Source: Butyrivibrio proteoclasticus B316 (GTDB lineage: Bacteria > Bacillota > Clostridia > Lachnospirales > Lachnospiraceae). Taken from it: DNA of 64,000 nt. The stretch spans positions 2,346,001 through 2,410,000 of the forward strand of contig NC_014387.1 in assembly GCF_000145035.1 (NCBI RefSeq). Direction: 5' to 3'. The position numbers and the translations under genes are program-made. The notes below the pieces were generated by a model, which saw nothing but the letters and a program-made list of their open reading frames with translations, was not told the DNA's origin and made no database searches. This document shows positions 42,094-51,754 of this stretch, piece after piece (the stretch's first letter is position 1; every line of letters starts with the position of its first letter).

Positions 42094-43107
42094 TTATTGC
42101 TCATGCAGCTTGTAGTCTACATCTTCCTTGATTATTTCAAGCATTATAGCCGCAAACTGAGGATCGAACTGCGTTCCTGAGCCTTTCTCAAACTCTCCTT
42201 TGACCACATCCTGAGGGATAAGGCCCCTGTAGCTTCTGTTACTAGTCATGGCATCGTAGGCGTCAGCAACAGCAATTATCCTGGCTTCCTCCGGTATATC
42301 ATAGCCTGAGAGCCCATCAGGATAGCCACGCCCATCAAAGCGCTCATGATGCCATCTTGCACCGATTGCAAGCTTAGGCATTTCCTCAATATTCTGAAGT
42401 ATCTGTGCCCCTCTTCCCGGATGAGTTTTAATCTTTTCAAACTCCTCATCTGTGAGCTTGCCCGGTTTATTTATTACAGCATCCGGAACTCCTATTTTAC
42501 CTACATCATGCAGAAGTCCCATCATGTATATTTCTTCCTGTCTGTCATAAGAATAGCCTGCTCTTTTGGCAATTTCTCTTGCATACTCGGCAACTCGTCC
42601 CGAATGGCCCTTGGTATAAGCATCTTTGGCATCTATAGCATCTGCAAGAGTATGCACAACATGAAGTGATAAGCCCTCTATCTCTTTGGTCTTGCGCTCT
42701 ACTTCCGCATGCAGATCGCGCTGTAGTCTGATAAGATCAAGCAGGTGTCTTACTCGAAGTATCAGAACCTCAGCGGCAAAGGGCTTTCTGATAAAGTCCA
42801 TGGCTCCAAGGGACAGTCCTTTCGTCTCCGAGGCGCAGTCATCATTGGCTGTAAAGAAAATAACAGGTATTTCTTTCCTGTCGTTTTCATTTTCCCATTT
42901 TCTTAAAAGCTGCAAGGTTTCAAAACCGTCCAGGTCAGGCATCTTGATATCAAGAAGTAACATATCTATCGAGTTTTTTGTGACATAATCCAGCAAAAGC
43001 CTGCCGCTTTTAAGGCAGGTGACCTTGAAACCTGCGTCAGCAAGAACCGTGCTTGCACTTCTCAATATGATCGCATCATCATCTACAACAACTACGCGCT
43101 CTTCCAT
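42094..43107 (-). CDS. response regulator with HD-GYP phosphodiesterase output
   Basis: 337 residues. Receiver domain (1-125) with VVVDDDAIILR, phospho-acceptor aspartate in MLLLDIKMPDLDGF and conserved lysine in FIRKPFAAEV. A coiled linker follows, then HD-GYP (about 145-330): GHSGRVAEYAREIAKRA, LLHDVGKIGVPD, HPGRGAQIL, WHHERFDGRGYPDGLSG and ADAYDAMTSNRSYRG. HD-GYP enzymes hydrolyse c-di-GMP to pGpG or GMP. No kinase is fused; the hybrid kinase two genes upstream is a candidate phosphodonor. GAGAGG precedes the ATG. Confidence 0.93.
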   Translation of the reverse strand: MEERVVVVDDDAIILRSASTVLADAGFKVTCLKSGRLLLDYVTKNSIDMLLLDIKMPDLDGFETLQLLRKWENENDRKEIPVIFFTANDDCASETKGLSLGAMDFIRKPFAAEVLILRVRHLLDLIRLQRDLHAEVERKTKEIEGLSLHVVHTLADAIDAKDAYTKGHSGRVAEYAREIAKRAGYSYDRQEEIYMMGLLHDVGKIGVPDAVINKPGKLTDEEFEKIKTHPGRGAQILQNIEEMPKLAIGARWHHERFDGRGYPDGLSGYDIPEEARIIAVADAYDAMTSNRSYRGLIPQDVVKGEFEKGSGTQFDPQFAAIMLEIIKEDVDYKLHEQ

Positions 43108-43168
43108 TTTTCAACCTCTCAGCTAAGCTATCTCATCCCGCTTACTTTTTGCTACGCTCTGCTATAGT

Positions 43169-44467
43169 CTACTCATCCCACAAGCTTCCATATGAACTTA
43201 TAGCTTCATCTACTGTCATAGTACCATTTGCAACCTTATATGCGGCTGCGCGGAACTCTTTATTAACAGCATCATTCAGACCCGTATCCTGGTAGCTGAA
43301 ATATCTATCCTCCGGGAAACCATCGAGAGATGAATAAACTTCGTCCAAAGAAAAATCGTTGGTCGGTGTGATAAGACGCTTAATAGCAGCCATATTACCT
43401 AGTTCTTTTTCTCTCATAAGAAATCTTATGAATTCATTGGTCATATCAAGATTTGCGCTGTTCTTGTTTACACTAAAGAACAGATTGACTGAATCCAGGA
43501 AATATCCACCATCATCATCAATCGGAACCACGTAGAATTTGTATTTAAAAGGCTCAGCCAAAAATGCTTCTGACTTACTCTCACGTTTCTGTGTACCAGA
43601 AACCATGTCGCCGCTTCCAAGCATCATTGGGACATCTCCTTCGAAAAAGCGCATGATCACAGCATTGTAGTCATCTTCAATCTGCTCACTGCATAACTCC
43701 GGATTCAAATACCCTGAATCTACAAAAGACTTGATCTTCTCAAGTGCGGGACGCATCATTTCTCCGGCAGACGGATCCATTGAATTGAGCGGCTCTATAG
43801 AATCAGGATTCTTAATTACATCGGCGCAGAAAAGAGGAAACGAGAAAGGATAATATATTCCGGCTACAGTAAGCCCGTTAGCTCCCATGATAGGTGTCTC
43901 GTATCCTGCTGCCTTGAGCTTATCGCAAGTCTCTACCAGTTGCTTGTAATTCTCCGGAACCTTAAGCCCGTTCTTTTCAAAAATATCCATATTAACAAGC
44001 ATTCCGTATGACCTGGTAAAAATAGGAAGCATGACAACATCACCGTTTTCCATTGTCCACATCGCACCTTTGCGGATGCAGTCAAGATCGATGCCCAGGG
44101 CCGGATCTGATAAAACTTCTGCATTTTCAAAAACAGCATCCATTTTATCATCATCAAGCATCCATGTTGCCGTAACATAAATATCCGGAGCTTCATCACT
44201 CACCAGTGCACTTGTGATCGTATTATTGTAATCATCAAGATTGACATAATTAAGGCTCACATTTGGATAATACTCATAGAAGCGCTCAAATTCGCTCTCT
44301 AGTGACTCAAAATTAGAGTAGTTACCTGCAACTGTGAGCTGGCACGACGTTTCTGTAGACAATTTGGGCTTAAATTCTGCACTTTCAGCTGACTTTTGTC
44401 CGCACGCCATAAGACCAAACACCAATGAAATGACAGATACAAATACAAGTACTTTTCTTGTCATCAT
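43169..44467 (-). CDS. extracellular solute-binding lipoprotein (family 1), coupled to a sensor kinase
   Basis: A 432-residue lipoprotein (VFGLMACG lipobox) of the sugar-type ABC solute-binding family. CQLTVAGNYSNFESLESEFE, DEAPDIYVTATWML, YGMLVNMDIFEKNGLKVPE and MRFFEGDVPMMLGSG are typical. No permease or ATPase genes are nearby; instead its start overlaps the stop of a hybrid histidine kinase gene (ATGATGA). It therefore more likely presents a bound sugar to the kinase's outer domain than feeds a transporter. Function as a co-receptor is inference. Confidence 0.85.
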   Translation of the reverse strand: MMTRKVLVFVSVISLVFGLMACGQKSAESAEFKPKLSTETSCQLTVAGNYSNFESLESEFERFYEYYPNVSLNYVNLDDYNNTITSALVSDEAPDIYVTATWMLDDDKMDAVFENAEVLSDPALGIDLDCIRKGAMWTMENGDVVMLPIFTRSYGMLVNMDIFEKNGLKVPENYKQLVETCDKLKAAGYETPIMGANGLTVAGIYYPFSFPLFCADVIKNPDSIEPLNSMDPSAGEMMRPALEKIKSFVDSGYLNPELCSEQIEDDYNAVIMRFFEGDVPMMLGSGDMVSGTQKRESKSEAFLAEPFKYKFYVVPIDDDGGYFLDSVNLFFSVNKNSANLDMTNEFIRFLMREKELGNMAAIKRLITPTNDFSLDEVYSSLDGFPEDRYFSYQDTGLNDAVNKEFRAAAYKVANGTMTVDEAISSYGSLWDE

Positions 44468-47292
44468 GTTGCCTCCTTTTCTTTTCCTGACAGAATTTCA
44501 GGTATCAGATCGTAGTCAAAATTATCGACTGCTCTTTTAAGGGACTCAAATTTATCCGCCTCATTCTCCGGAAATCTGTATTCTTCCAGAGATTTCATAA
44601 TTCCTATCACGCCATCGTAGTCAAAGGCGTTACACAAACCAGCAAGGTCTTCATAAGCTTTTTTAATATCCTTATCAGAAATAGGGGGCCTCTCATCCTC
44701 CGCGTCATTCTTGGCATCTTCAAGGGGCTCAAGCTCTTTTACCAGATTCCTGTACTGGGTCAAAAGAGCTCCTATCTCCCTTTCAAGCGTCTCTATATCA
44801 CCTGTTTCTCCAGCCTTTTCAAGTCTCGCAGCAAAATCGCCAAGATTGACGGCTCCGATAATACGAGAAGTGCTCTTAAGCGCATGGATCTTAACAGTTG
44901 TATTCTTGATATCTTTTTCTTTCCAGTACTTTTCTATCTCCTGAGCATTTCTTTCTGCAGCTTCCAGATACATCTCAAGTGTGGCGATGTAGGAATCCTG
45001 GCTTCCACAGTGGGTTATACCTGTTTTAACATCAAGTTCCTCAAGATTCATTATGAAGTCCGGAATAAGGCAATCTTCCTCCTCTTCATCTTCAGATGCA
45101 GGAGCAATCTTATCCTCAGGAATATACTGAAGCAGCAGTGCTTCAAGCCTGTCCGGATCGATAGGCTTGGTTATATAATCGTTAAATCCCGCTTTTATGT
45201 AGGTTTCACGCACGCCGGAAATAGCATTGGCTGTAAGGCACACTATAGGAGTCTTGACGTTTACAGAACCGGGGATCTTCCTCATTTCCTGCAAAGTCTC
45301 AATACCATCCTTGTCCGGCATCATATGATCCAGAAAAACAACATCGTACTGCCTGTGTCTATATAGTGAAATACCTTCATCTCCGCTTGTTGCCGTATCA
45401 ATCTGAACCTTGGTCCGCTTTAGCAGATTTTCAAAAACAGACAGATTGACCGGTGTATCATCTACCACAAGAAGTCTGGCATCAGGTGCTGTAAATCTCT
45501 CGCGGTATTTCTTTCGCTCTGAAACAGCTCTTCTGAAGGTTTCCTCGTAATCACCTATAGGATTCCAGTCCTTAACTCCCTGAACCAGCTTAAAAGAAAA
45601 GGTCGAACCCTTACCATACTCACTCTCAACTTCTATATGGCTTCCCATCATATTGAGGAAACTCTGGGCTATACTCATTCCAAGGCCGGTTCCTTCTACA
45701 TTTCTGTTCTTGCTCTCTTCGATACGTTCAAAGGCTTTAAAGAGGCGTTTCATATCTTCAGGCTTGATACCGACACCGGTATCGCTGACACTTACGTTTA
45801 GGTATATTTGGTCAGGCGAATCTTTCACTTTCTCAAAGGTTGCCTTGAAGTTGATTGACCCTTCTTTGGTGTATTTGACCGCATTGGAAAGAATATTTGT
45901 TATAACCTGTTTAATACGGATCTCATCGCCGTTTAATATAACGGGAATATTCCTGTCCACATCAAGATTGAATGCAAGTCCCTTATCCTCTGCCTTGACC
46001 TGAACCATATTCACCAGATCGTTAAGAAGGGACGCAAAGCTGTAGTCGACGTTTATAATATCCATTTTGCCGGCTTCTATCTTGGAAAAATCAAGGATGT
46101 CATTAATAAGTCCAAGAAGTGTTCTTCCGGCTGTTCGGATGCTCTCTGAATATGCCACGATCTCTTCCTCATGGCTATCGCGCAGTACCATCTCATTAAG
46201 GCCCAGAATCGCATTCATAGGAGTACGAATATCATGGGACATTGTCGACAGGAAGTGAGATTTAGCCTCATTTGCCTGATTTGCCGCTTCCGCAGCTTCT
46301 GCAAGCTTTATGTTGTAGAATCTTAGTATCAGGTAGTTAAATCCCAGGAGCAACAATAGTCCCAAAGTAACCATTCCCAGAAGCAGCCAGTCGACGACTG
46401 TATTCTTCGCCTCCAATTCTCTTGCCGGTATATACGCCAATAGGAAAAGGGTATTCATCGACTGTAAGGGTGTATATGATATTACACACTCCTCTTTTTT
46501 GGAGTTATACATCCTCATGGTTCCTGCTTTAGTAGTGATTATCTCTATAATTTTCTTGTAAACAGCTATATCCACATCATTATAGGATTTATAATACTCA
46601 AAAAAGTTAGAGTTCTTGAGAGATTTACCGTGAACAAGATATTCTCCATCCTTGTTTATCAGGGAAATCTCCATCTTCTCGTATTCGCCATTTAAAAAAA
46701 TGAGCTTATCCTCAATAACGCTTACCGGCTCTACGCGCATGAGAAGAGCCTCTTTTAGCTCGCCTGAGGTCTCATCCAGAACAGTCACACTGTTGAAAAA
46801 AGCTATAGACTGTATGCCATTCTGTGGATTTGTGTATGCCCTTGTCAGTCTGACTTTTGCATCTGCGCTACTTGTTTCATCAATATCGTCAAATATGTTT
46901 ATGTTTTTATACGAAACAGAATAGTCATTTGGATCTTTGGAGCTACCAGTTGTAGAAATGCCACTTTTTGATGGATTATCAAGAAATAACAAATGTCCAT
47001 AAATGCTCGGAGATATTTTGGCCTTTCTGATAAAAGAAATTGCTCCCTCCGCAGTCATGGGCTCTCCGGCCTCAGCAGAGCGATTAATATAATTTGCCCA
47101 AATGTCACACAGATGCTGCTCATCCTCAAGGTAATTTGTGATGATCTGCTCTGCAGTAACTGTCATCTTCTCAAAGGCCTCAATAACACTCTCGTTGTTT
47201 TCCTGCATCTTGGCATTGGCATATTGAATTATGAAGAAGAGTATCGACACCATTATTAACAGGTCGATAACAATTATCAGCGTTTTCTTCAC
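44464..47292 (-). CDS. hybrid sensor histidine kinase with receiver and Hpt domains
   Basis: 942 residues from a GTG start (GGAGG seven bases before). Membrane helix at about 5-25, an extracellular sensor (about 30-300), helix at about 303-325, HisKA with SHFLSTMSHDIRTPMNAILG (His near 353), and HATPase with ILSNAVKYTKEG, DTGVGIKPED and GTGLGMSI. A receiver domain follows (LLVVDDTPVNLSVF, phospho-Asp near 652 in VVFLDHMMPDKDG). Then comes an Hpt domain (KIHALKSTSRIIGA near 802) and a helical tail. It forms a full phosphorelay in one chain. The next gene, overlapping by four bases, is a solute-binding lipoprotein; the HD-GYP regulator downstream could receive the phosphate. Confidence 0.93.
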   Translation of the reverse strand: MKKTLIIVIDLLIMVSILFFIIQYANAKMQENNESVIEAFEKMTVTAEQIITNYLEDEQHLCDIWANYINRSAEAGEPMTAEGAISFIRKAKISPSIYGHLLFLDNPSKSGISTTGSSKDPNDYSVSYKNINIFDDIDETSSADAKVRLTRAYTNPQNGIQSIAFFNSVTVLDETSGELKEALLMRVEPVSVIEDKLIFLNGEYEKMEISLINKDGEYLVHGKSLKNSNFFEYYKSYNDVDIAVYKKIIEIITTKAGTMRMYNSKKEECVISYTPLQSMNTLFLLAYIPARELEAKNTVVDWLLLGMVTLGLLLLLGFNYLILRFYNIKLAEAAEAANQANEAKSHFLSTMSHDIRTPMNAILGLNEMVLRDSHEEEIVAYSESIRTAGRTLLGLINDILDFSKIEAGKMDIINVDYSFASLLNDLVNMVQVKAEDKGLAFNLDVDRNIPVILNGDEIRIKQVITNILSNAVKYTKEGSINFKATFEKVKDSPDQIYLNVSVSDTGVGIKPEDMKRLFKAFERIEESKNRNVEGTGLGMSIAQSFLNMMGSHIEVESEYGKGSTFSFKLVQGVKDWNPIGDYEETFRRAVSERKKYRERFTAPDARLLVVDDTPVNLSVFENLLKRTKVQIDTATSGDEGISLYRHRQYDVVFLDHMMPDKDGIETLQEMRKIPGSVNVKTPIVCLTANAISGVRETYIKAGFNDYITKPIDPDRLEALLLQYIPEDKIAPASEDEEEEDCLIPDFIMNLEELDVKTGITHCGSQDSYIATLEMYLEAAERNAQEIEKYWKEKDIKNTTVKIHALKSTSRIIGAVNLGDFAARLEKAGETGDIETLEREIGALLTQYRNLVKELEPLEDAKNDAEDERPPISDKDIKKAYEDLAGLCNAFDYDGVIGIMKSLEEYRFPENEADKFESLKRAVDNFDYDLIPEILSGKEKEAT

Positions 47293-47483
47293 GCTTTTAC
47301 CTCCAATGAATCAGTTTTATTGCACAGATTAACAAGGAGCTTCTCATAATATTTCCAATTCTATTATATCAAAGGTATTATTTTTGGTCTAATTTACAGA
47401 TTATAAACTATCGTTATATAGATAATTAATCATCCATTTTTCTTCTATATCCATAAATCTATCAAAAGTGCATTTTAACTATC

Positions 47484-48938
47484 CTAGTTCCACCTGGTCC
47501 ATCCGACAGTAACTACATATCCGTTGTCAAATTTCTGTACCGCACTAATAAAATAGTTCTTGCCAGCCATATCAAAGCCAAAATTAGGCATAACATCATT
47601 GATCATTGCATTAGCCGCATCCTCAGGGGTAGTCTCAAATCTAAAGGGTTTACTTCTAAAGATCAGCGGCGCCGGATCAGATGTTTGAACGGCTCCCATA
47701 CCATTAAGCTGCGATATAAGCGAATTTGTTACTCCGGTTGCAAAATCGTCATTTACGATAGTTCCTTTTTTGGGCCCCATCATGACTCCGCGCCTGAATT
47801 CTTCTTCATCTATAACAGCTCCGGTTGCTGCAGGCGCCTCTTTGGCGGGCTCTTCCTTCTTTTCCTCAGCTGGAGCTACACTACTTGTTTCCTCAGTGCT
47901 CTCTTCACTTGATTTAGCAGCTTCTGCTTCTTCTGTATCTTCTTTTTCAGGATTTATCTCTTCATTAGGCTCAAATACAGGGTATTCCGCAAATGGATCA
48001 TTATTCATATCAGAATCAATGTCCTCAATTGTTCTTCCGGCAGGATAAGCATAAAAGTCCTCGCCAGGATAAGGCGTTCTGTAAAGTGTTCCGCTTATTC
48101 TTCCTGTAGGCTTGTCTACATATATGGCATAAACACGTCTTCCTTTATCCGGTAACATAAATTCAAAACCATATCCATCATCATCTACATTTAATGCTCT
48201 AAAAACACCATTATCAAAACGAAAAAGCGGAGAATAGGAATTCTTTCCTTCAGGAAGCTTTGACAGCACGAAATCATACAGCCCCTCGTGAAAATCATCC
48301 ATAAGTTCTCTGGCGTCTGCCCCCATCAAGTCATTATGAGCCAATATTTCTTTGGTGTCCGTATTCTGAATTATTATATTCTTTCGTTCACTTTTGATTC
48401 TGGACAACTCCTTATCCCACAAATTATAAAGAATCTGACCTTTTTCCCATCTAACGGCAATGCAATAATTTATATCACTCAAAATGCAAGAAACTTTACC
48501 ATCAATATTCTTAATATAAGATATGCTAAAGCCAAAACCTGGATCTTCTGATGGATCACAGTCCTCAGGACAGGTATATCCCCATTCATCAAAAAAGTCT
48601 GCAGGAACATCAGGCTTATCTAAATATGCTCCCTTAGAGTACATGAACACATCCTCAAACCGCTCTCTTGGGTAGTCCTCAGTTGAATCCAGTACATCGA
48701 TACCTGCAAAATCTGTAGAAATATACTCATCCTTGAACTCAAAGGAGTAAGTATAACTTCCGTCATCATTAAGGGCCAGTGTTTCCTGGGTTTCATCAGT
48801 CGTTTCATCTTTTTGCTCCACAGTATCAGAAGTCAAGGCTACTGAGCTTTCAGCCGGAGCACTGGTGTCTTCACTGTTGCCACACCCGGCAGCAATGATC
48901 ATTACAAGCAATAATATAGATAATGATCTGTATCTCAT
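47484..48938 (-). CDS. uncharacterised lipoprotein
   Basis: A 484-residue lipoprotein (IIAAGCG lipobox, Cys19) with a Ser/Thr/Glu spacer. A first domain spans about 60-305 (YTYSFEFKDEYISTDFAGID to GTLYRTPYPGEDFYAYPAG). An acidic, Ala/Glu-rich linker follows at about 330-375, with AEAAKSSEESTEETSSVAPA and EEKKEEPAKEAPAAT. A short C-terminal domain ends YFISAVQKFDNGYVVTVGWT. I recognise no family. Two-domain surface lipoproteins with such linkers are common in this clade. It sits alone between the kinase gene and an insertion-sequence remnant; no function is proposed. Confidence 0.75.
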   Translation of the reverse strand: MRYRSLSILLLVMIIAAGCGNSEDTSAPAESSVALTSDTVEQKDETTDETQETLALNDDGSYTYSFEFKDEYISTDFAGIDVLDSTEDYPRERFEDVFMYSKGAYLDKPDVPADFFDEWGYTCPEDCDPSEDPGFGFSISYIKNIDGKVSCILSDINYCIAVRWEKGQILYNLWDKELSRIKSERKNIIIQNTDTKEILAHNDLMGADARELMDDFHEGLYDFVLSKLPEGKNSYSPLFRFDNGVFRALNVDDDGYGFEFMLPDKGRRVYAIYVDKPTGRISGTLYRTPYPGEDFYAYPAGRTIEDIDSDMNNDPFAEYPVFEPNEEINPEKEDTEEAEAAKSSEESTEETSSVAPAEEKKEEPAKEAPAATGAVIDEEEFRRGVMMGPKKGTIVNDDFATGVTNSLISQLNGMGAVQTSDPAPLIFRSKPFRFETTPEDAANAMINDVMPNFGFDMAGKNYFISAVQKFDNGYVVTVGWTRWN

Positions 48939-49149
48939 GTTCTGAATTACCCACCCTTTCCATATATGCTTATTTGCAGCTATTATTTCTATAAATCTTC
49001 ATTTTTTGTTATATTTTTTTGTTATTTTTTTCATGCTATACAGTTAAATTATCGCATTCATTTACATAAGTCTATATTCTATAATTTATCTTTTTATTAA
49101 AAATATAGGAATAAGATAAAAAGCCATCAGTCTTTGAATAACTGTTTCT

Positions 49150-49251
49150 GGTTCCGTCAATAAAGATATTCTCACCTGAAATCTCACCAAGTTCGAGCAG
49201 TATGGTTCCGACCTGCGCCATGATCTGCTTAGCGCATTGCGAGAGATGAAT
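49150..49251 (-). mobile_element. IS1182-family transposase fragment
   Basis: The frame reads HLSQCAKQIMAQVGTILLEL, then GEISGENIFIDGT. This is the conserved internal block of IS1182-type (DUF772) transposases in Firmicutes; the IFIDGT carries a catalytic aspartate. Flanking frame is unrelated (RNSYSKTDGFLSYS), so only about 33 codons survive. It directly abuts the giant hairpin at 49261. The rest of the 523-bp gap 48939-49462 shows no gene. Confidence 0.75.
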
Positions 49252-49260
49252 TGACATCAC

Positions 49261-49446
49261 AGCCCCTCAGACGTCTGTACAGAAATGTGCAGTTCTCGGA
49301 CGAGGATGATGATTTTCAAAACGAAGAAAGCATCAAATGCCGATTTCTCTGAGCAACGTCGAAATGAGGCATTTGATGCTTAATGAGTTTTAGAAAATCA
49401 CACCGCAGACGAACACAAACATTTCTGTGCAGATGCCTGAGGGGCT
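49261..49446. repeat. 186-bp giant inverted repeat (MITE-like hairpin)
   Basis: The left arm 49261-49347 and right arm 49361-49446 are mutual complements over their full 86-87 bases. They share AGCCCCTCAG at the tips, CTG.ACAGAAATGT, GATTTTC.AAAAC and AAGCATCAAATGCC near a 13-base loop; only the central stretch (about 49289-49312) pairs poorly. It lies 16 bases after the stop of the GGDEF gene and next to the transposase scrap. It could be a miniature transposable element; I see no clear target-site duplication. It would also act as a terminator. Confidence 0.8.
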
Positions 49447-49462
49447 GGGTGCCAAGAAGGTA

Positions 49463-50770
49463 TCACAGCACCGTTACACGGTTCCTGCCGGCTATCTTGG
49501 ATGAGTACATAGCCTTGTCCATACGATCAAATATGTCATCAAAAGAATCATCGTCTCCAAGCTGACTGATGCCGACTGAACAGGTTATATGACCAGCCTT
49601 GCCAAAATCAGCTTCCGCAACAGATCTTCTGAGATCTTCTGCATATTCTACCGCCTCGTCATGAGAGACGCCGCTGAGGATTGTTACAAATTCCTCTCCG
49701 CCCCAGCGTCCTACAGAGGCATTTTTGTCCTTGGCAAAGCCCTTTAGAACATCTGCAAGAGTTCTGAGAGTTGCATCTCCTACTGAATGACCATAGTTAT
49801 CATTGATCTTCTTGAAATTATCAAGATCGATCATCATAAGAGATATGGATTCTCCACCATTTTGATATATATCAATAGCATTCTCAATTTCAGTCTTGAT
49901 ACCTCCATGGTTAATAAGACCTGTAAGAGGATCCACCATAACGAGCTCCTCATACTTCTTGAGAGTTTCCATACGTTCCTTGACATCTTCGTCAATATTC
50001 TGAACCATGAATACAAATTTGAAGTCCTTGCTGCTGATAGTCTGAGCTCTGCTAAAGATCAGCTTGACCCAGATATATTCTCCCTCAAGATTCTTCATCT
50101 TACAGTCATAAGTATTGGTGCGGCCAACTTCCAGATGATCTCTAAGATAATCCGGATCTGTGAGCATCAGAAACTGCCTCTGATCCTCCGGCCATATCAT
50201 ATTGACTGTCATAAGTCTCCACTGGGAATACTTGATGCTGGCCTTAACAGTGTCCTCTGATATCTCAGTTACGCTTATGCTACTGGTTGAATCTCTTACA
50301 AGATCCACGAACATGGAAAAGAGATATGTATTCTGTATCGTATTGACCTTTCTGGTGGTAGTGTATTCCTCGACAACTTCCTCATCATCAAGAACATCCA
50401 TAGCAAACAGATACTTGTCTGTTCCCTCCATAGGATAGACATTCATCTGAATTACATATGGGGCAGTGCTCCCCTCCAAAAAGACCTTAAACCTGCGGCT
50501 GTATTTGCCGTTAAACTGTCCATAATAAGAAGCAAAAGCCTTATAATCCTCAGTAATCTCTTCCTGAGAATTACTCAGATGAAACCACAATTTCTGAATG
50601 AAATCATCATAACCCCCGGTCTCATCGATAATATCCTTAAAAATGCTCTTGCGTGTAATGGCCCTATACTTTTTAATGGTAGTATCAACCATAACTATAG
50701 CGTCTACGTTCTCATTCAAAAGAACCAGCATGTCCTCAACGGTATAATCCCCGAGTGCCTTGTTTGTCAT
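49463..50770 (-). CDS. diguanylate cyclase with N-terminal PAS-like region
   Basis: A 435-residue soluble protein. Residues 1-260 are sensor-like: two PAS-type stretches, the second ending YIWVKLIFSRAQTISSKDFK, then VFMVQNIDEDVKERMETLKK as a PAC-like helix. GGDEF spans about 270-435, with VMVDPLTGLINHGGI, IDLDNFKKINDNYGHSVGD and the catalytic RWGGEEFVTIL. No RxxD inhibitory site is seen. It should make c-di-GMP in response to an internal cue. A GGGGG site precedes the ATG. It is the second intact cyclase of the window. Confidence 0.9.
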   Translation of the reverse strand: MTNKALGDYTVEDMLVLLNENVDAIVMVDTTIKKYRAITRKSIFKDIIDETGGYDDFIQKLWFHLSNSQEEITEDYKAFASYYGQFNGKYSRRFKVFLEGSTAPYVIQMNVYPMEGTDKYLFAMDVLDDEEVVEEYTTTRKVNTIQNTYLFSMFVDLVRDSTSSISVTEISEDTVKASIKYSQWRLMTVNMIWPEDQRQFLMLTDPDYLRDHLEVGRTNTYDCKMKNLEGEYIWVKLIFSRAQTISSKDFKFVFMVQNIDEDVKERMETLKKYEELVMVDPLTGLINHGGIKTEIENAIDIYQNGGESISLMMIDLDNFKKINDNYGHSVGDATLRTLADVLKGFAKDKNASVGRWGGEEFVTILSGVSHDEAVEYAEDLRRSVAEADFGKAGHITCSVGISQLGDDDSFDDIFDRMDKAMYSSKIAGRNRVTVL

Positions 50771-50830
50771 ACCTGTTCCCCCTTGCAGCTATTCTTTTTT
50801 AACTATAGTTTTAATTTACCATATTATAAC

Positions 50831-51544
50831 TTAAACGTTTAAAACTGTTAATATTTTTTTGTTAACACACAAGGTTCCTGCAAATATCTTCTCTACAGCC
50901 CCATCAAACAGTACTGTTATCTTGCCATCAAATACAGACTCAACAGTTCCGATTCCATATTTAGCATGTGATACTTCACTGCCTTCAGGAATAGTCTCCA
51001 TGATCTCTTCATCAGATAATTCAGGCATTTTAGGCTTGGGAACAACTACTGTTCTTCTCACCATTGTGGCTGTTCCTCTGCTAACCTTGGTCTTGGTTGT
51101 CTTGGCTCCGGCCTCAAGGTTTTCCTTGATGCAGTCCAAAACGAAATCCAGATTTTCATTGGTAAAAAAGTATATTACATGAGGCAGCTTTTTTTCATCA
51201 GGATTCTGTAAAAGTCCCTTGTTACCGTTTCTGATAAACAGGATTGCCTTACTTGCAACTTCCTCATACTGTGAAACAATAAGCTCTATTTCCTCTTTTT
51301 TGCTTTCCTTTAATACGATACCTGTATTAGCGGCATCAGACTTTCTTTTTATAAGGTTAAAATCCTTTTCTGTAGCATAAAGAACATAACGACTCTGCAT
51401 TACAGTCTTAACATGCAGAGATGATCCCCCTTTGGCAAACTGGCAGATAAATTTATCCTGTGCATCCTCCCTCTCATATAGATCAATCTCTTTTTCCTTG
51501 ATCAGATCACATACTTCTTCATAGATGTACAACAGGTTATTCAT
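50831..51544 (-). CDS. uncharacterised protein with C-terminal Tudor-like domain
   Basis: The start at 51544 (MNNLLYIYEEVCDLIKEK) has GAGG at ideal distance, better than the ATG two codons earlier. 237 residues. The first 150 form an unrecognised alpha/beta region (YVLYATEKDFNLIKRKSDAA, LPHVIYFFTNENLDFVLDC). A basic Thr/Lys linker follows, and then about residues 185-225 (PEGSEVSHAKYGIGTVESVF) resemble the Tudor-like C-terminal domain of UvrD/PcrA helicases that binds RNA polymerase or nucleic acid. No helicase motif is present. A nucleic-acid- or polymerase-associated role is speculative. Confidence 0.6.
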   Translation of the reverse strand: MNNLLYIYEEVCDLIKEKEIDLYEREDAQDKFICQFAKGGSSLHVKTVMQSRYVLYATEKDFNLIKRKSDAANTGIVLKESKKEEIELIVSQYEEVASKAILFIRNGNKGLLQNPDEKKLPHVIYFFTNENLDFVLDCIKENLEAGAKTTKTKVSRGTATMVRRTVVVPKPKMPELSDEEIMETIPEGSEVSHAKYGIGTVESVFDGKITVLFDGAVEKIFAGTLCVNKKILTVLNV

Positions 51545-51646
51545 TTCCATTCCTCACTTTATTATTTATAAAAAGACACCGAAGTCCAATTATACACTTT
51601 TACAGCCTTTATTCCATTCCCAAACTCATCCAAAAATGTTCCTAAA

Positions 51647-51679
51647 TAAAAAATAAGCATATGCAAAATGCACATGCTC
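51647..51679 (-). terminator. terminator after the U32-like gene
   Basis: AGCATGTGC and GCATATGCT pair around a five-base loop, followed by TATTTTTT on the minus strand. Confidence 0.65.
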
Positions 51680-51754
51680 ATTTTCTGATTGCAATAGTAT
51701 TATCACCCAAAAATACTTAATTACTACTTACATATCCATAGAAACGATTTTCAT

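Noticed and set aside
49261..49446. 6S RNA
   Set aside because: Length and central bubble fit loosely, but the arms are far too perfectly matched, and the place beside a transposase scrap favours a mobile hairpin.
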